Source: CAWBXL01 sp963837365 (lineage in GTDB: Bacteria > Acidobacteriota > Terriglobia > Terriglobales > Acidobacteriaceae). Taken from it: a stretch of DNA of 64,000 nucleotides. Both the position numbers and the translations under genes were made by a program. Numbering within the stretch: the first letter of the stretch is position 1; every line of letters starts with the position of its first letter. Positions 8,145 to 17,277 of this stretch are shown here, piece after piece. The stretch spans positions 210,306-274,305 of the forward strand of contig CAWIMW010000012.1 of the NCBI GenBank assembly GCA_963837365.1, read 5' to 3'. A model generated the notes under the pieces. It was not told where the DNA came from, searched no databases, and worked only from the letters and a program-made list of their open reading frames with translations.

Positions 8145-8161
8145 AGGTGTAGTATACACCT
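8145..8161. promoter_or_regulatory. 17-bp operator between padR-like gene and thiol operon
   Basis: AGGTGTAGTATACACCT is a perfect inverted repeat (7-bp arms, 3-bp centre) in the short divergent gap. On the minus strand it contains TATACT, a good -10 element for the thioredoxin/VKOR operon, with TTGTAG 14 bases upstream. A repressor bound here would block both directions. PadR-type regulation by the adjacent gene is inferred. Confidence 0.65.
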
Positions 8162-8163
8162 AT

Positions 8164-8604
8164 ATGCTGACTACAACGCTGCGATCGCCAAAACGATATG
8201 GGGAGCGGAAGCCTTACGCGAAGAACAGATGCCCTCGCCACGAGTATCCCTGCACCTGCGCTATGGGACATCTGTATCGGTTCGTCGAACCAGTATTGCT
8301 GCTAATGCTCAAGGAGAATGGTCGCTCTTCCGGGTACGACCTGATCGCAAATGTGACGCGCCATGCGTTTACCGACGCGGAGATCGAAAAAGCAGTCCTC
8401 TACCGCACACTCCGGCGTCTGGAGCAGCACGGTTATGTAACCTCGGCTTGGGACACCGTAAAACCGGGACCTGCGCGCAGGGTCTACACCTTGACAAAAA
8501 GGGGTGAGGGACACCTACGAGAGTGGGGGCAGGTCTTGAACAAGGTGGCGGCGTCGATGATGCGATTCGTGCGGCGCGCATCTTCCCACAGATCGCCGAA
8601 CTGA
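8164..8604 (+). CDS. PadR-family transcriptional regulator
   Basis: 146 aa. The PadR winged helix covers about residues 35-120: GHLYRFVEPVLLLMLKENG, SGYDLIANVTRH, VLYRTLRRLEQHGYVTS and PARRVYTLTKRGEGHLREW. Before it comes a cysteine cluster, C23, C31 and C33 (CPRHEYPCTC), reminiscent of Cys-rich leaders in some PadR proteins and a possible thiol or metal sensor. ATG 8164 starts only two bases after the operator palindrome and has no ribosome site at good spacing; the next Met (8263) would lose the cysteines. The divergent thiol-redox operon is the obvious target. The 3' end abuts the truncated kduD, so the last residues may not be original. Confidence 0.82.
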   Translation: MLTTTLRSPKRYGERKPYAKNRCPRHEYPCTCAMGHLYRFVEPVLLLMLKENGRSSGYDLIANVTRHAFTDAEIEKAVLYRTLRRLEQHGYVTSAWDTVKPGPARRVYTLTKRGEGHLREWGQVLNKVAASMMRFVRRASSHRSPN

Positions 8605-8619
8605 AGAAGAAGCTGCACC

Positions 8620-8949
8620 GTCCCAGTCCTGCGCGGAGAAGTTAACCGCAGGAGTGCGGCGGATAATACCCGCGTTATTGACCAGAATGTCGAGGGAACC
8701 CAGCTCACGAACAGTTACCTCGACGATTTGTTCGCACACCTTGGCATCGGCGACGTTGCCCGCAACTGCAATCGCGGTCGAACCAGCCTCGCGTACCGCA
8801 TCCATCACCAGCCGGGATTCGCCGGATCTCCCGTGCACGGCCACATTGGCGCAGGCCTGAGCAAGTGCCATCGCGATGGCGGCACCGAGTCCTCTATGAG
8901 ATCCGGTGACTAAAGCGTTCTTGCCTGTGAGTTGGAAGGCATCGAGCAT
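8620..8949 (-). pseudogene. kduD: Truncated kduD-like short-chain dehydrogenase
   Basis: N-terminal 110 residues of an SDR closest in motif to 2-deoxy-D-gluconate 3-dehydrogenase: LTGKNALVTGSHRGLGAAIA (cofactor site), GNVADAKVCEQ and DILVNNAGIIRRTPA, then NFSAQDWD. Homology stops there, at about 8620, before the catalytic Ser/Tyr/Lys region, and the frame runs on as unrelated sequence into the 3' end of padR. It is thus a 3'-deleted gene, not a frameshifted one. ATG 8949 follows the isomerase stop by 11 bases, the kduI-kduD order known from uronate pathways. No activity is expected from the product. Confidence 0.75.
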
Positions 8950-8960
8950 CTTGCGCTGGT

Positions 8961-9785
8961 TCACTTGCGACTGGCTTCTAACCCTGATCCGCCTTGGCTG
9001 AAATCCGGCTGAACGTTGACCACGCCAAACTGCCGGTCTTCTTTTTCGCGATGCGCTGCCATGGCCCACAGAAATCCGATGGTATGTCCGGGCACGGAAA
9101 CGTTCGGATGGTAACCGCTCGGCATGAGCACCGCGTCCCCGTCGCGTACGGGGACCACCAGTTCCGGATATTCCTGGTCGTTGTAAACCAGCTGTAAACC
9201 AAAGGCGGGCGCAGGCATGTTGAAGTACACATACATTTCCTCCAACATTTTGGCGTGCTCGTGCGGAGGCCAACTGGTCCAGTTTCCCGGTTCGGAAAAA
9301 GTGAAGCCCGCAACCAGACGTCCTGCCTGCACATTTTTGCCCAGGCAAATACTCAGATGGCGCTGCTGGCCTGGTATTCCCGTGGTGAACTTGAGCGAGG
9401 GGTCTTTCGATATCTGCTCGTAGCGCACGAATTGCAGCGGGTATACATTCTCCACATCGGCGGAGAATTCAGCGAAATCCACGCCGGGGGTCGCGGTGAT
9501 CTCAATCGCACTGCCGCGAGGAATGTAGAACGAATCATATTGGGTACAGTTGAATGTCTGGTTCGCAACCTTGACTGTCGCCGCACCGGCAAGGCAGATT
9601 AAACCGGTTTCCTGATTGCCATTGCCAAACGCAACTGTTGGCAAGGAGGAGTCAAGAATCACGCGTCCGTAGGACAAGTGCTGATTCGTGCTATTAGCTG
9701 GTGTTACGGACACTCGGCGGCCTTTGTGCTGGTTGGTCTTTCGAAAGACCATCTTGTCAACTGCTGGCTTTGTCTGTGTGCTCAT
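8961..9785 (-). CDS. KduI/IolB-family uronate isomerase
   Basis: 274-aa double-cupin protein. The C-terminal cupin has the metal-site sequence WPPHEHAKMLEEMYVYF, then PAFGLQLVYNDQEYPELVVPV, GDAVLMPSGYHPNVSVPGH and FLWAMAA. The PPHEH/GYHP pattern matches IolB (5-deoxyglucuronate isomerase) a little better than KduI (5-dehydro-4-deoxyglucuronate isomerase), but the adjacent kduD remnant favours the uronate pathway role. GGGAGC nine bases upstream supports ATG 9785 over TTG 9800. The protein is cytoplasmic. The 298-base gap up to 10083 holds its promoter and the CRP-like site of the divergent gene. Confidence 0.75.
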   Translation of the reverse strand: MSTQTKPAVDKMVFRKTNQHKGRRVSVTPANSTNQHLSYGRVILDSSLPTVAFGNGNQETGLICLAGAATVKVANQTFNCTQYDSFYIPRGSAIEITATPGVDFAEFSADVENVYPLQFVRYEQISKDPSLKFTTGIPGQQRHLSICLGKNVQAGRLVAGFTFSEPGNWTSWPPHEHAKMLEEMYVYFNMPAPAFGLQLVYNDQEYPELVVPVRDGDAVLMPSGYHPNVSVPGHTIGFLWAMAAHREKEDRQFGVVNVQPDFSQGGSGLEASRK

Positions 9786-9960
9786 GATCGTCGCTCCCAA
9801 AGTTTGTCTGCAAATTCTACCTTGGCCTGGGTCATTATAAGGATGTGTGGTCTGGAATTTTCAAGACCTAATGGCCCTGTCATAACGAAGATGTCTTAAA
9901 GCCGTTCCAGGACAGGCACTTGGGGAGATCACACTAGGCACTCCCGTACTCACAATCATT

Positions 9961-9976
9961 TGTGATTGCCATCACA
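9961..9976. promoter_or_regulatory. CRP/FNR-like palindrome upstream of 10084 gene
   Basis: Perfect inverted repeat TGTGAT-TGCC-ATCACA, 107 bases before ATG 10084, followed by TATATAAA near 10034. It has the same arms and nearly the same distance to the start codon as the site at 4012, whose operon encodes a paralogous protein. Confidence 0.62.
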
Positions 9977-10083
9977 TAGCTACCAAAGCAGGCAAGCCAT
10001 AATAGTTCACGGGAACCGAGTTCCGCCTCACGCTATATAAACGGCTCTCCAGATATTACGGCCCTTCAAAAAAGGAGGAGGCC

Positions 10084-10491
10084 ATGAGGATTGGAAGCAT
10101 TCTGATATCGGTGATTTTGTTCCTTGCCTTTGCGCAGTTCGCCCCAGGGCAAACACCGCCCGCAAACGCGACCGCCCCCAAGTATGACCCCGCCACTGAA
10201 GTCACATTGAAAGGCACGATCGCGGAAATCTCGGAGAGACACTGCCCGGTAAGTGGCTCGATGGGCTTTCATTTCATCCTCAAGATGCAAGATGAAAAGA
10301 CCATTGAGGTCCACGTCGCCACCAGCAAATTTGTTAAGGACTATGAGATCGCACTTAACAAAGACGATCAGGTAGAGGTCATCGGCTCCAAGGTAAAATT
10401 CGAAGGCGGGGATACGATCCTGGCCCGGCAGATTACCCGCGGCGACGATGTATTTGTGTTCCGCTTCAAGGACGGCAAACCCGCCTGGTAA
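10084..10491 (+). CDS. Small secreted protein, paralogue of the 4776 gene
   Basis: 135 aa with a signal peptide (residues 1-21, cleavage near APGQT). The mature domain repeats the plan of the 4776 protein: YDPATEVTLKGTIAEI, EVHVATSKFVKDYEI, KDDQVEVIGSKVKFEGGDTILARQITRGDD. This copy adds HCPVSGSMGFHFIL, with one Cys and two His that could bind metal. AAGGAGGAGG stands directly before the ATG, a strong ribosome site, so high expression is likely. A CRP-like site lies at 9961. The function is unknown. Confidence 0.83.
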   Translation: MRIGSILISVILFLAFAQFAPGQTPPANATAPKYDPATEVTLKGTIAEISERHCPVSGSMGFHFILKMQDEKTIEVHVATSKFVKDYEIALNKDDQVEVIGSKVKFEGGDTILARQITRGDDVFVFRFKDGKPAW

Positions 10492-10504
10492 TTCTGCCTG
10501 CTGG

Positions 10505-10534
10505 GGAGCGTAGAACGTGCGGGTTCCGCGCTCC
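10505..10534. terminator. Stem-loop between convergent genes
   Basis: GGAGCGTAGAAC, a six-base loop and GTTCCGCGCTCC pair over 12 positions with one mismatch and one wobble, followed by CTACGTTTTG. It lies 13 bases after the 10084 gene and 19 before the GH2 stop on the other strand, so it may serve both. Confidence 0.5.
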
Positions 10535-10552
10535 TCTACGTTTTGCTGTGCT

Positions 10553-13500
10553 CTATTTCTCTACGGCGCTGACATTAAAGCCGTCGAGCACAATAGCTGG
10601 GCGTTCACCGCGCGTGTCCGCATCGTCAAGTTCGGTTTGGATGATCCGTGTTTCTCCGGGCATCAGAGCTACGTAGTTGTCGCTGTAGATCGCCGGTAAG
10701 ATGCGGTCCCCACTCTTTTCCCTCACAGCTTTTACGCGGACCATTAACGCTGGCTGACGGGAAATATTATTCAGTGTAGTGATGAGCTGCCAGATACTTC
10801 CCTGCTTTGCCACCTGGGTTTTTGCTTCTACTTTTACTTTGGGCAGCTCGCGTATGGCGCGGTAGTTCCCTTCTTCGGTCCCTCGCAAGTAGAAGTTCTT
10901 CGAGATAGTGTCAGCACCACGCGTCAGCTTTAATCGTATGAAATGCACGGCGCTTAAGCTCGAAGGGTATTCAATTTTGATCGGCGACTCGACGCTGTCA
11001 TCTTTACTGTCGAGAGTCGCGGATTTATGCCATTGCACCGTGCCATCCATGTTGCGGATTTCTACTTGTGCGGTGAGTCCTGTAACGTCGCCTCCACTGT
11101 AGTTCACCACTTCGACGCTGTCGGTCAGCGGGTCCCACTGAATGTGCAGCGGCTCGGATGCCTTTTTTGCGCCGAAATATGCTGCGGTCGGTTCGAAGTA
11201 GTAATCGTAGGTTTGCCACACGAAGGATGGCCAGGTGGGGTGACTCATCCACAGTAAAGCTCCCATACGGTTTTTACTCTGGGCTTCAAACATGGCGCGA
11301 TAGCCGTCATAGTTTTCAAACTGAGCCAGTTCTGTCCACTCGGCAGCACTACGGGCTGGACCATAACTTTTTTCCAACATCTCCCGGTAGTTGAGTCCGT
11401 TCTGCGCGCCATCAAGAGTAAAGTCGTGCATGCCCCAAATGTCGTTCTGCGGCCAGATCGCGGATTCATGCATCATTTGCTTCAGACTGTCCAGGGTGAC
11501 GATGTTGGGCATACCAAGTTCGCTGTGCAATTTTTCCGTCGCCCGCTGTTCGAAATAGAACTTAGGCGTCTTGGCCTGATACGGACCACCGCCACTCACC
11601 GTGTCCCATGCAGAATTGGGGATGTAGTGCAAGCCGGGGTGCTCCGTGGAAATCAGCTTGACTAAGCCATCATTCAATGGCTTGGGGGGATAGCCCTCGT
11701 TACGTCCGCAGTAAAGTCCCACGGATGGATGATTGCGGATACGCTCGACCAAGTCAGTGGCGTTTTGCATGAACATGGCGTTGTCGTCGGGATCAGGGCC
11801 GTCCCACGGGTTGGCCAGCCAGAAATCCTGCCAGATCACGATGCCATGTTTATCGGCGGCGTCATAAAGTGCATCTTCACCATTCTGCCCGACCCAGTTG
11901 CGAATCATCGTGAAATTCATTTCCTGGTGATAGCGCATAGCGACGTCGTATTCGCGTGAGCGGTAGCGCAACATGGACTCGGGGAATCCCCAGTTACCGC
12001 CGCGGGCAATGAAACGACGGCCATTGATCCAGATCCTTAACGCACCACCTTCTTCGCTATAAGAAAACTCACGCACCCCGGTTTGCAATGACTTTGCATC
12101 TGAGATTGCGCCTGGGGCAGTTTCGAAGGAAAGTTTCACTTTGTACAGATTCTGTGCGCCGTATCCCGCAGGCCACCAAAGTTTCGGGTTCTGGAGGTGC
12201 AATGCTGAAAAGCTATTACGGTCGAATCGAACTAAGGCAGTCGAGACCGCGGGAATCGTAACTGGTTTGGCAAACTGCACCGTACCAAAGCTGCCACGCA
12301 GTGTGCCGGTAACCGCTTTCTGACCATGGTTGCGCAGCGTTGCCTCCACGGTCACATCCGCACTTGAAGTATCTGGCAAGGGTAAGGTGCTGTAGACCAG
12401 CGGTTTTTCGATAGTGACTGCTCCGCTGCGGGTCAGATAAACACTGTTCCAGATGCCGGTGTTGCGTCCGCGAATTGTGGGAATCCAATCCCAACCAATC
12501 GATGCATGGTAGGTCGGATTGTCGGCCCCCAGCACGCCACCGTTAGAATCAGTTTTCGCCAGGGTCTTCTCTTTAATGCTCCCAGGAGAGGCATTTTTGT
12601 GAATCAGGACGGCAAGAGCGTTCTTGGCTCCTCCACGAACCAGATGAGTGACATCAAACTGGGCGCGGGCAAAAGCTCCATCAATGTGTCCTACCTCTTC
12701 TCCGTTGAAGAAGACATCTGCCTTCCAGTTGATTCCGTCAAAATTGAGCCATGTGTGATGGCCCACCGACGGCGGAAGAATCACGAATTGATTGCGATAC
12801 CAGAAATCAGCATAGAAAAACGAATCGGAGATGGTCAGCTGATTGTCACTGTAGTTTGGATCGGGAATTGCACTGTCGTCAAAATAGCTCGACAACACCG
12901 TACCCGGAACCGTTGCAGGGAGCCAGTCAGCATCGTTAAAGCCCGGCTTGGATAATGCAACCCCATCCGCCGTGACCAAAGAATCGCGCTGCAACCGCCA
13001 TGCACCACTGGCTAGTTCCAGGCGTCCGTCGGATTGCATCGCCCGTGCTGGCTTCGGTTTTGGGACTGGGCCACCACGTCCGTAAACTTCAAATTCGCTC
13101 AGAATGTACCCGTCGGACGATTGCGCTCGCGCCAACTGCAACCGCACATAGCGTCCGTGAGCCGGCTCGGATAACCGCAAATCGTCAGTTGAACCGTGGG
13201 GAACAGGGAGAGGCTGGACGGTTGTCCAGCTCTTTGCGTCAGCGGAAACTTGCAACCAACCTTCCGAAGGACGCCGAATCCACGAAAGTACTACGTGATC
13301 AAAAGCGCAGGGTGCGCCTAAATCCACGTACACCCACTCTTCACCATCGCTTGCGCCCTTCCAGGCGCTGGTGAAATCAAAAGGGCCGCTGGCTTGCACC
13401 CGCTGACCGTTATTGAAAAATGCCATGTCGCCGAATCCCCATCGGCCTACGCCAGGTGCATCAAGGTGTATGCGGTAAAAACGGCTCTGGACAGGCGACG

Positions 13501-14086
13501 TGAGAGGCACAGACATCTTCACGAAATACGGCATGAACCAATTTTTCGTGCCCATGACCGCGGAGTTGGTGGCGCGGCCGCGCTCCGTCCAGGTTTGTCC
13601 ATCGTCGGAGGTCAGCACAACCGAAGTCCAGGGCTGCGGTTGCAGGTTGCCGGATTGCGGACGCACAGCGACTTCAACGCTGTCCACCTCAGCCACGGAC
13701 TCGCCGCCCTTGAGCTCCACCTGGACCCATCCTCCAGTTGCAGGAATGTTCACCATGGTGACGGGATTACTGTCGACCAAATGTTCCCGCTCAAACTTGG
13801 GCAAAACACCGTCCTGGCTGGTGGAACTTACAATCCAGCGTGGAAGCCTGGTATCGCGTATGCCATCCGTGACCAGCTGCGACGTCAGGTTATAGTCGTA
13901 GGCGCTGGACTGATATGCAGGACGATGCAAAGCGAGATTTCTGTAAGTGGTTGAGTCGATCATCATCTCCGGGCCGTGGTACTCCCTGGGATCGCCAGGG
14001 TAAAGCCCCACGCCGCGGGTGTACTGCTGGGCCGAGAGTGCAGATACTACAGCGAGTACAAATACAAAGATGATGAGACGTTTCAA
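10553..14086 (-). CDS. GH2 exo-beta-glycosidase with discoidin-type domains
   Basis: 1,177-aa exported enzyme. After a signal peptide (residues 1-21, cleavage near LSAQQ) come two discoidin/F5-8C-like domains (about 40-215 and 225-345; NLALHRPAYQSSAY opens the first), then a GH2 sugar-binding domain (about 370-560), an immunoglobulin-like domain and the TIM barrel. The acid/base is E797 in GRNEGYPP and the nucleophile E856 in HSELGMPN. The order and the C-terminal beta-domains recall exo-beta-D-glucosaminidases and beta-mannosidases, so either activity is possible. GGAGG five bases upstream supports TTG 14086 as start; an upstream GTG (14116) lacks this and would spoil the signal peptide. Confidence 0.82.
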   Translation of the reverse strand: MKRLIIFVFVLAVVSALSAQQYTRGVGLYPGDPREYHGPEMMIDSTTYRNLALHRPAYQSSAYDYNLTSQLVTDGIRDTRLPRWIVSSTSQDGVLPKFEREHLVDSNPVTMVNIPATGGWVQVELKGGESVAEVDSVEVAVRPQSGNLQPQPWTSVVLTSDDGQTWTERGRATNSAVMGTKNWFMPYFVKMSVPLTSPVQSRFYRIHLDAPGVGRWGFGDMAFFNNGQRVQASGPFDFTSAWKGASDGEEWVYVDLGAPCAFDHVVLSWIRRPSEGWLQVSADAKSWTTVQPLPVPHGSTDDLRLSEPAHGRYVRLQLARAQSSDGYILSEFEVYGRGGPVPKPKPARAMQSDGRLELASGAWRLQRDSLVTADGVALSKPGFNDADWLPATVPGTVLSSYFDDSAIPDPNYSDNQLTISDSFFYADFWYRNQFVILPPSVGHHTWLNFDGINWKADVFFNGEEVGHIDGAFARAQFDVTHLVRGGAKNALAVLIHKNASPGSIKEKTLAKTDSNGGVLGADNPTYHASIGWDWIPTIRGRNTGIWNSVYLTRSGAVTIEKPLVYSTLPLPDTSSADVTVEATLRNHGQKAVTGTLRGSFGTVQFAKPVTIPAVSTALVRFDRNSFSALHLQNPKLWWPAGYGAQNLYKVKLSFETAPGAISDAKSLQTGVREFSYSEEGGALRIWINGRRFIARGGNWGFPESMLRYRSREYDVAMRYHQEMNFTMIRNWVGQNGEDALYDAADKHGIVIWQDFWLANPWDGPDPDDNAMFMQNATDLVERIRNHPSVGLYCGRNEGYPPKPLNDGLVKLISTEHPGLHYIPNSAWDTVSGGGPYQAKTPKFYFEQRATEKLHSELGMPNIVTLDSLKQMMHESAIWPQNDIWGMHDFTLDGAQNGLNYREMLEKSYGPARSAAEWTELAQFENYDGYRAMFEAQSKNRMGALLWMSHPTWPSFVWQTYDYYFEPTAAYFGAKKASEPLHIQWDPLTDSVEVVNYSGGDVTGLTAQVEIRNMDGTVQWHKSATLDSKDDSVESPIKIEYPSSLSAVHFIRLKLTRGADTISKNFYLRGTEEGNYRAIRELPKVKVEAKTQVAKQGSIWQLITTLNNISRQPALMVRVKAVREKSGDRILPAIYSDNYVALMPGETRIIQTELDDADTRGERPAIVLDGFNVSAVEK

Positions 14087-14140
14087 GGTTTCCTCCAAGC
14101 GGAAGAATCTTACCACTCGGAGGGGATGCGGAAGTTGCCG

Positions 14141-15109
14141 CTATGGCAGAAGCAACAACTTCCCCGTCGTCTTGCGGCCTTCCAGATCACGGTGTGCCTG
14201 CTGGGCCTGTGCCAGTGGATAGGTATGCTCGATGCGGAGTTTTAGTTTTCCCGAGGCAATCATGGCAAAGACTGCATCCGCGCGGAACTCAAGTTCCTGG
14301 CGATTGGCAATGTAGTGACCGAGCGAAGGGCGCGTCAGGAAAAGAGATCCTTTGGATGTCAGCGCCAATGGATCAAAAGGAGGCACTGCGCCGCTGGAGC
14401 CTCCGAACAGGACCATCATGCCGCGAGGTTTTAGAACATTTAAACTTTTTTCAAAAGTAGTTTTCCCGACAGAGTCATATACCGCATTCACACCTTTGCC
14501 ATCGGTCAGGCGCTTGGTCTCAGACTCGAAATCCGATTGCGTATAGAGAATGACTTCATCTGCTCCGGCTTCACGAGCTAACTTCGCCTTTTCCTCGGTG
14601 GACACCGTACCAAACACACGCGCCCCCAGGTTGTGACACATTTGCACCAGCAACAGCCCTACCCCTCCAGCTGCTGCATGGACCAGAATAGAATCACCCT
14701 TCTTCACGGGATAGGTGCTGTAACAAAGATAGTGGGCTGTCATCCCCTGCAACATGGCAGCAGCAGCTTCTTGCTCACTCACGCCCTGAGGAATCTTGAC
14801 CAGCTTGTCGGCGGGGATGGCAGCCTGCTCGGTGTATCCGCCCTGGACCATTGTCCATGCCACCCGGTCACCAGGCTTTACGGATTTCACATCGGACCCA
14901 ACCGCAGTCACAGTGCCCGCGCCCTCTTGTCCGGCAATAAACGGTAACGGCACTTTGTAACGTCCTTCACGCTGGTACACATCAATAAAGTTGACACCCG
15001 CGGCAACCAGTTTCAGTACCGCCTCATTGGGTTTAGGTTGCGGTAAAGGTAAATCAACCAATTCGAGGACTTCAGAACCACCGGAAGCTTTGACCTGGAT
15101 GGCTTTCAT
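14141..15109 (-). CDS. NADPH:quinone oxidoreductase, zinc-free MDR type
   Basis: 322 aa of the QOR branch of medium-chain dehydrogenase/reductases. Visible are the N-terminal GroES-like domain (GVNFIDVYQREGRYKVPLPFIAGQEGAG in parts), the Rossmann motif HAAAGGVGLLLVQM near residue 145, and the family tail TTGKLLLLP. The zinc ligands of alcohol dehydrogenases are missing, as expected. It reduces quinones or related enones with NADPH in the cytoplasm. It is a single gene; the 24-base gap to the upstream boundary of the GH2 gene suggests no shared role. Confidence 0.85.
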   Translation of the reverse strand: MKAIQVKASGGSEVLELVDLPLPQPKPNEAVLKLVAAGVNFIDVYQREGRYKVPLPFIAGQEGAGTVTAVGSDVKSVKPGDRVAWTMVQGGYTEQAAIPADKLVKIPQGVSEQEAAAAMLQGMTAHYLCYSTYPVKKGDSILVHAAAGGVGLLLVQMCHNLGARVFGTVSTEEKAKLAREAGADEVILYTQSDFESETKRLTDGKGVNAVYDSVGKTTFEKSLNVLKPRGMMVLFGGSSGAVPPFDPLALTSKGSLFLTRPSLGHYIANRQELEFRADAVFAMIASGKLKLRIEHTYPLAQAQQAHRDLEGRKTTGKLLLLP

Positions 15110-15291
15110 AGAATTTTGGATAACCTCTAACCTACACTAGATTCAACAGTTTATCGAACTCCTAGAGAACGAGTCCAGCTTCCCCAAGGATGCTATTGAC
15201 GGCGCGCGGTGTCCTTAGTACTTTGTCACGTTACATGCTGTTGGGCCCCTCGCACTACATATTCTCCCCCAGGTAAGACAGGAGGTCTCTT

Positions 15292-17277
15292 TTGCCCACC
15301 CGGAAGTGGTCCCATCTTTCTATCGTCACTCTCGCTGGCGTGTTGCTGTTCATCGTTGGGACAACCGCTCCAGCAACTGCCGATATCGGTTTCCAACCGG
15401 TTTCGCAAGATGAATTAAAGATGACTAGCGAACCGCAAGCCCCCGGAGCGCCAGCCATCATTTTGTTCCGGCAAGTGGACCGGGACGACCGAGGCATCTC
15501 CAGCCACGAAGATGACTATATTCGAGTCAAGATTCTGACCGAAGAAGGACGCAAATACGCAGACGTTGAACTTCCATTCAACCGGGACAGCGTGAATATC
15601 ACAGGCATCAAGGCAAGAACCATCCGGCCGGATGGCACCATTGTCAACTTTGAGGGCAAAGCATTCGATAAAACCATCGCCAAGGCAAAGGGCATTAAAT
15701 ATCTGGCAAAAACTTTCACACTTCCCGATGTTCAAGTGGGTTCGGTGATCGAATACTCCTATTCTCTCGATTTTGCCGAATATTCCGCCCCTAATTCTCA
15801 CTGGATCCTGAGCGACGAACTATTTACCAAGAATGCAAAGTTTTCCCTCAAGCCTTACGCTGGAGAGAACTGGAGTATCCGCTGGACCTGGCAGTTTCTT
15901 CCCTCGGGAGCCACCCCTCCAAAGCAAGGGAACGACAGCGTTATTCGCCTCGAAGCAGCAAATATCCCCGCCTTCAAAACAGAAGATTACATGCCACCGG
16001 AAAATGAACTTAAGTCGAGGGTGGATTTCATTTACAGCAGCGAATTTATCAAGGAACAAGACAAATACTGGGAAAGTAATGGCAAGAAGTGGAACAGTAA
16101 CCTGGAAAGCTTTATCAACAAGCGCAAAGCGATGGAGCAGGCTGTAGCTGAGATCGTATCCCCAAACGATCCGCCGGAGGTAAAACTGCAAAAGATTTAT
16201 GACCGGGTGCAACAACTCCGGAACACCTCGTATGAAGTCCAAAAGTCGGAGAAAGAGCAGAAGCGGGAAAAACAAAAACAGGCTGACAACGTAGAGCAGC
16301 TCTGGAAAGAAGGTTATGGCAACGGGACCGCATTGACCTGGCTCTTTCTCGCTTTGTCGCGAGCCGCTGGTTTCGACGCTTATGGGGTTTGGGTTTCCGA
16401 CCGTAATAACTACTTTTTTCGTAAAGAAACAATGGATGGCAACCGGCTTGATGCCAACGTGGTTCTGGTGAAACTGAATGGCAAGGACCTTTATTTCGAT
16501 CCCGGCGCGAAGTTTACATCCTTCGGACTTCTCCCCTGGGTAGAAACCGGCGTGCAAGGACTGAAGCTGGACAAGGATGGGGGAAGCTGGATCGTCACCA
16601 CACTCCCGGAGAGCACAGTTTCACAGATTGATCGAACTGCCGATCTTAAGCTGGTTCCGGAGACCGGAAGCCTGGAAGGCAAATTGACGCTCACCTACAC
16701 TGGGCTGGAAGCCATGCGTCGCAGGGTGGAAGAGCGCAATGAAGACGAAGCCGACCGCAAGAAGTTTCTGGAAGATGAAGTGAAAGATTATATTTCCGCA
16801 GCGATTGACGTGGAACTTACCAAACAACCAGATTGGAATTCCTCATCGAGCTCGCTGGTCGCGGAATTCGACCTGAAAATTCCGGGGTGGGTATCGGGCG
16901 CGGGACGCCGGGCGCTGTTACCGGTAGGACTGTTCGGGGCCACCGAGAAACATCTGTTTGACCATACCGAACGGGTTCATCCCGTCTATTTCCAATTTCC
17001 ATCGCAAAAAGTGGACGATGTGATGATCGAGTTGCCAAGCGGATGGAAGGTCGCGACCATCCCGCAAGCACGCACGGTGGATGGACGAGTGATCACCTAT
17101 TCCTCGCAGGTATCATTTGAGAACAACAAACTACATTTGAATCGCAAGCTGGATATAAATATTCTGCTCCTTGAACCAAGATTTTATACAGCACTACGAA
17201 ATCTATTCATGTCGGTGAGGACAGGCGATGAAGAACAGGTTGTATTACAGCCGGGGGAATCGGTTGCGAGTAACTAG
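15292..17277 (+). CDS. Secreted DUF3857 protein with degenerate transglutaminase domain
   Basis: 661 aa. The start is TTG 15292, fixed by AGGAGG at 15280-15285. A signal peptide ends near ATADI. The DUF3857 domain spans about residues 40-220 (DYIRVKILTEEGRKYADVELPF, IRPDGTIVNFEGKAFD). A transglutaminase-like domain follows at about 275-420, but where the active paralogue downstream has YGDCKDKATL this protein has YGNGTALTWL, so the catalytic Cys is a Gly (about 345), and the His of NHAIL is also lost; only the Asp in YFDPGAK remains. It is probably a non-catalytic, binding version. It overlaps the next gene by 50 bases. Confidence 0.82.
   Translation: MPTRKWSHLSIVTLAGVLLFIVGTTAPATADIGFQPVSQDELKMTSEPQAPGAPAIILFRQVDRDDRGISSHEDDYIRVKILTEEGRKYADVELPFNRDSVNITGIKARTIRPDGTIVNFEGKAFDKTIAKAKGIKYLAKTFTLPDVQVGSVIEYSYSLDFAEYSAPNSHWILSDELFTKNAKFSLKPYAGENWSIRWTWQFLPSGATPPKQGNDSVIRLEAANIPAFKTEDYMPPENELKSRVDFIYSSEFIKEQDKYWESNGKKWNSNLESFINKRKAMEQAVAEIVSPNDPPEVKLQKIYDRVQQLRNTSYEVQKSEKEQKREKQKQADNVEQLWKEGYGNGTALTWLFLALSRAAGFDAYGVWVSDRNNYFFRKETMDGNRLDANVVLVKLNGKDLYFDPGAKFTSFGLLPWVETGVQGLKLDKDGGSWIVTTLPESTVSQIDRTADLKLVPETGSLEGKLTLTYTGLEAMRRRVEERNEDEADRKKFLEDEVKDYISAAIDVELTKQPDWNSSSSSLVAEFDLKIPGWVSGAGRRALLPVGLFGATEKHLFDHTERVHPVYFQFPSQKVDDVMIELPSGWKVATIPQARTVDGRVITYSSQVSFENNKLHLNRKLDINILLLEPRFYTALRNLFMSVRTGDEEQVVLQPGESVASN

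Noticed and set aside
12506..13954. Open plus-strand frames opposite the GH2 gene
   Set aside because: They lie wholly inside a strongly supported gene and have no ribosome sites or domains.
15820..16557. A 245-aa minus-strand frame inside the first DUF3857 gene
   Set aside because: Hydrophobic-looking but a shadow of the real gene, without family likeness.
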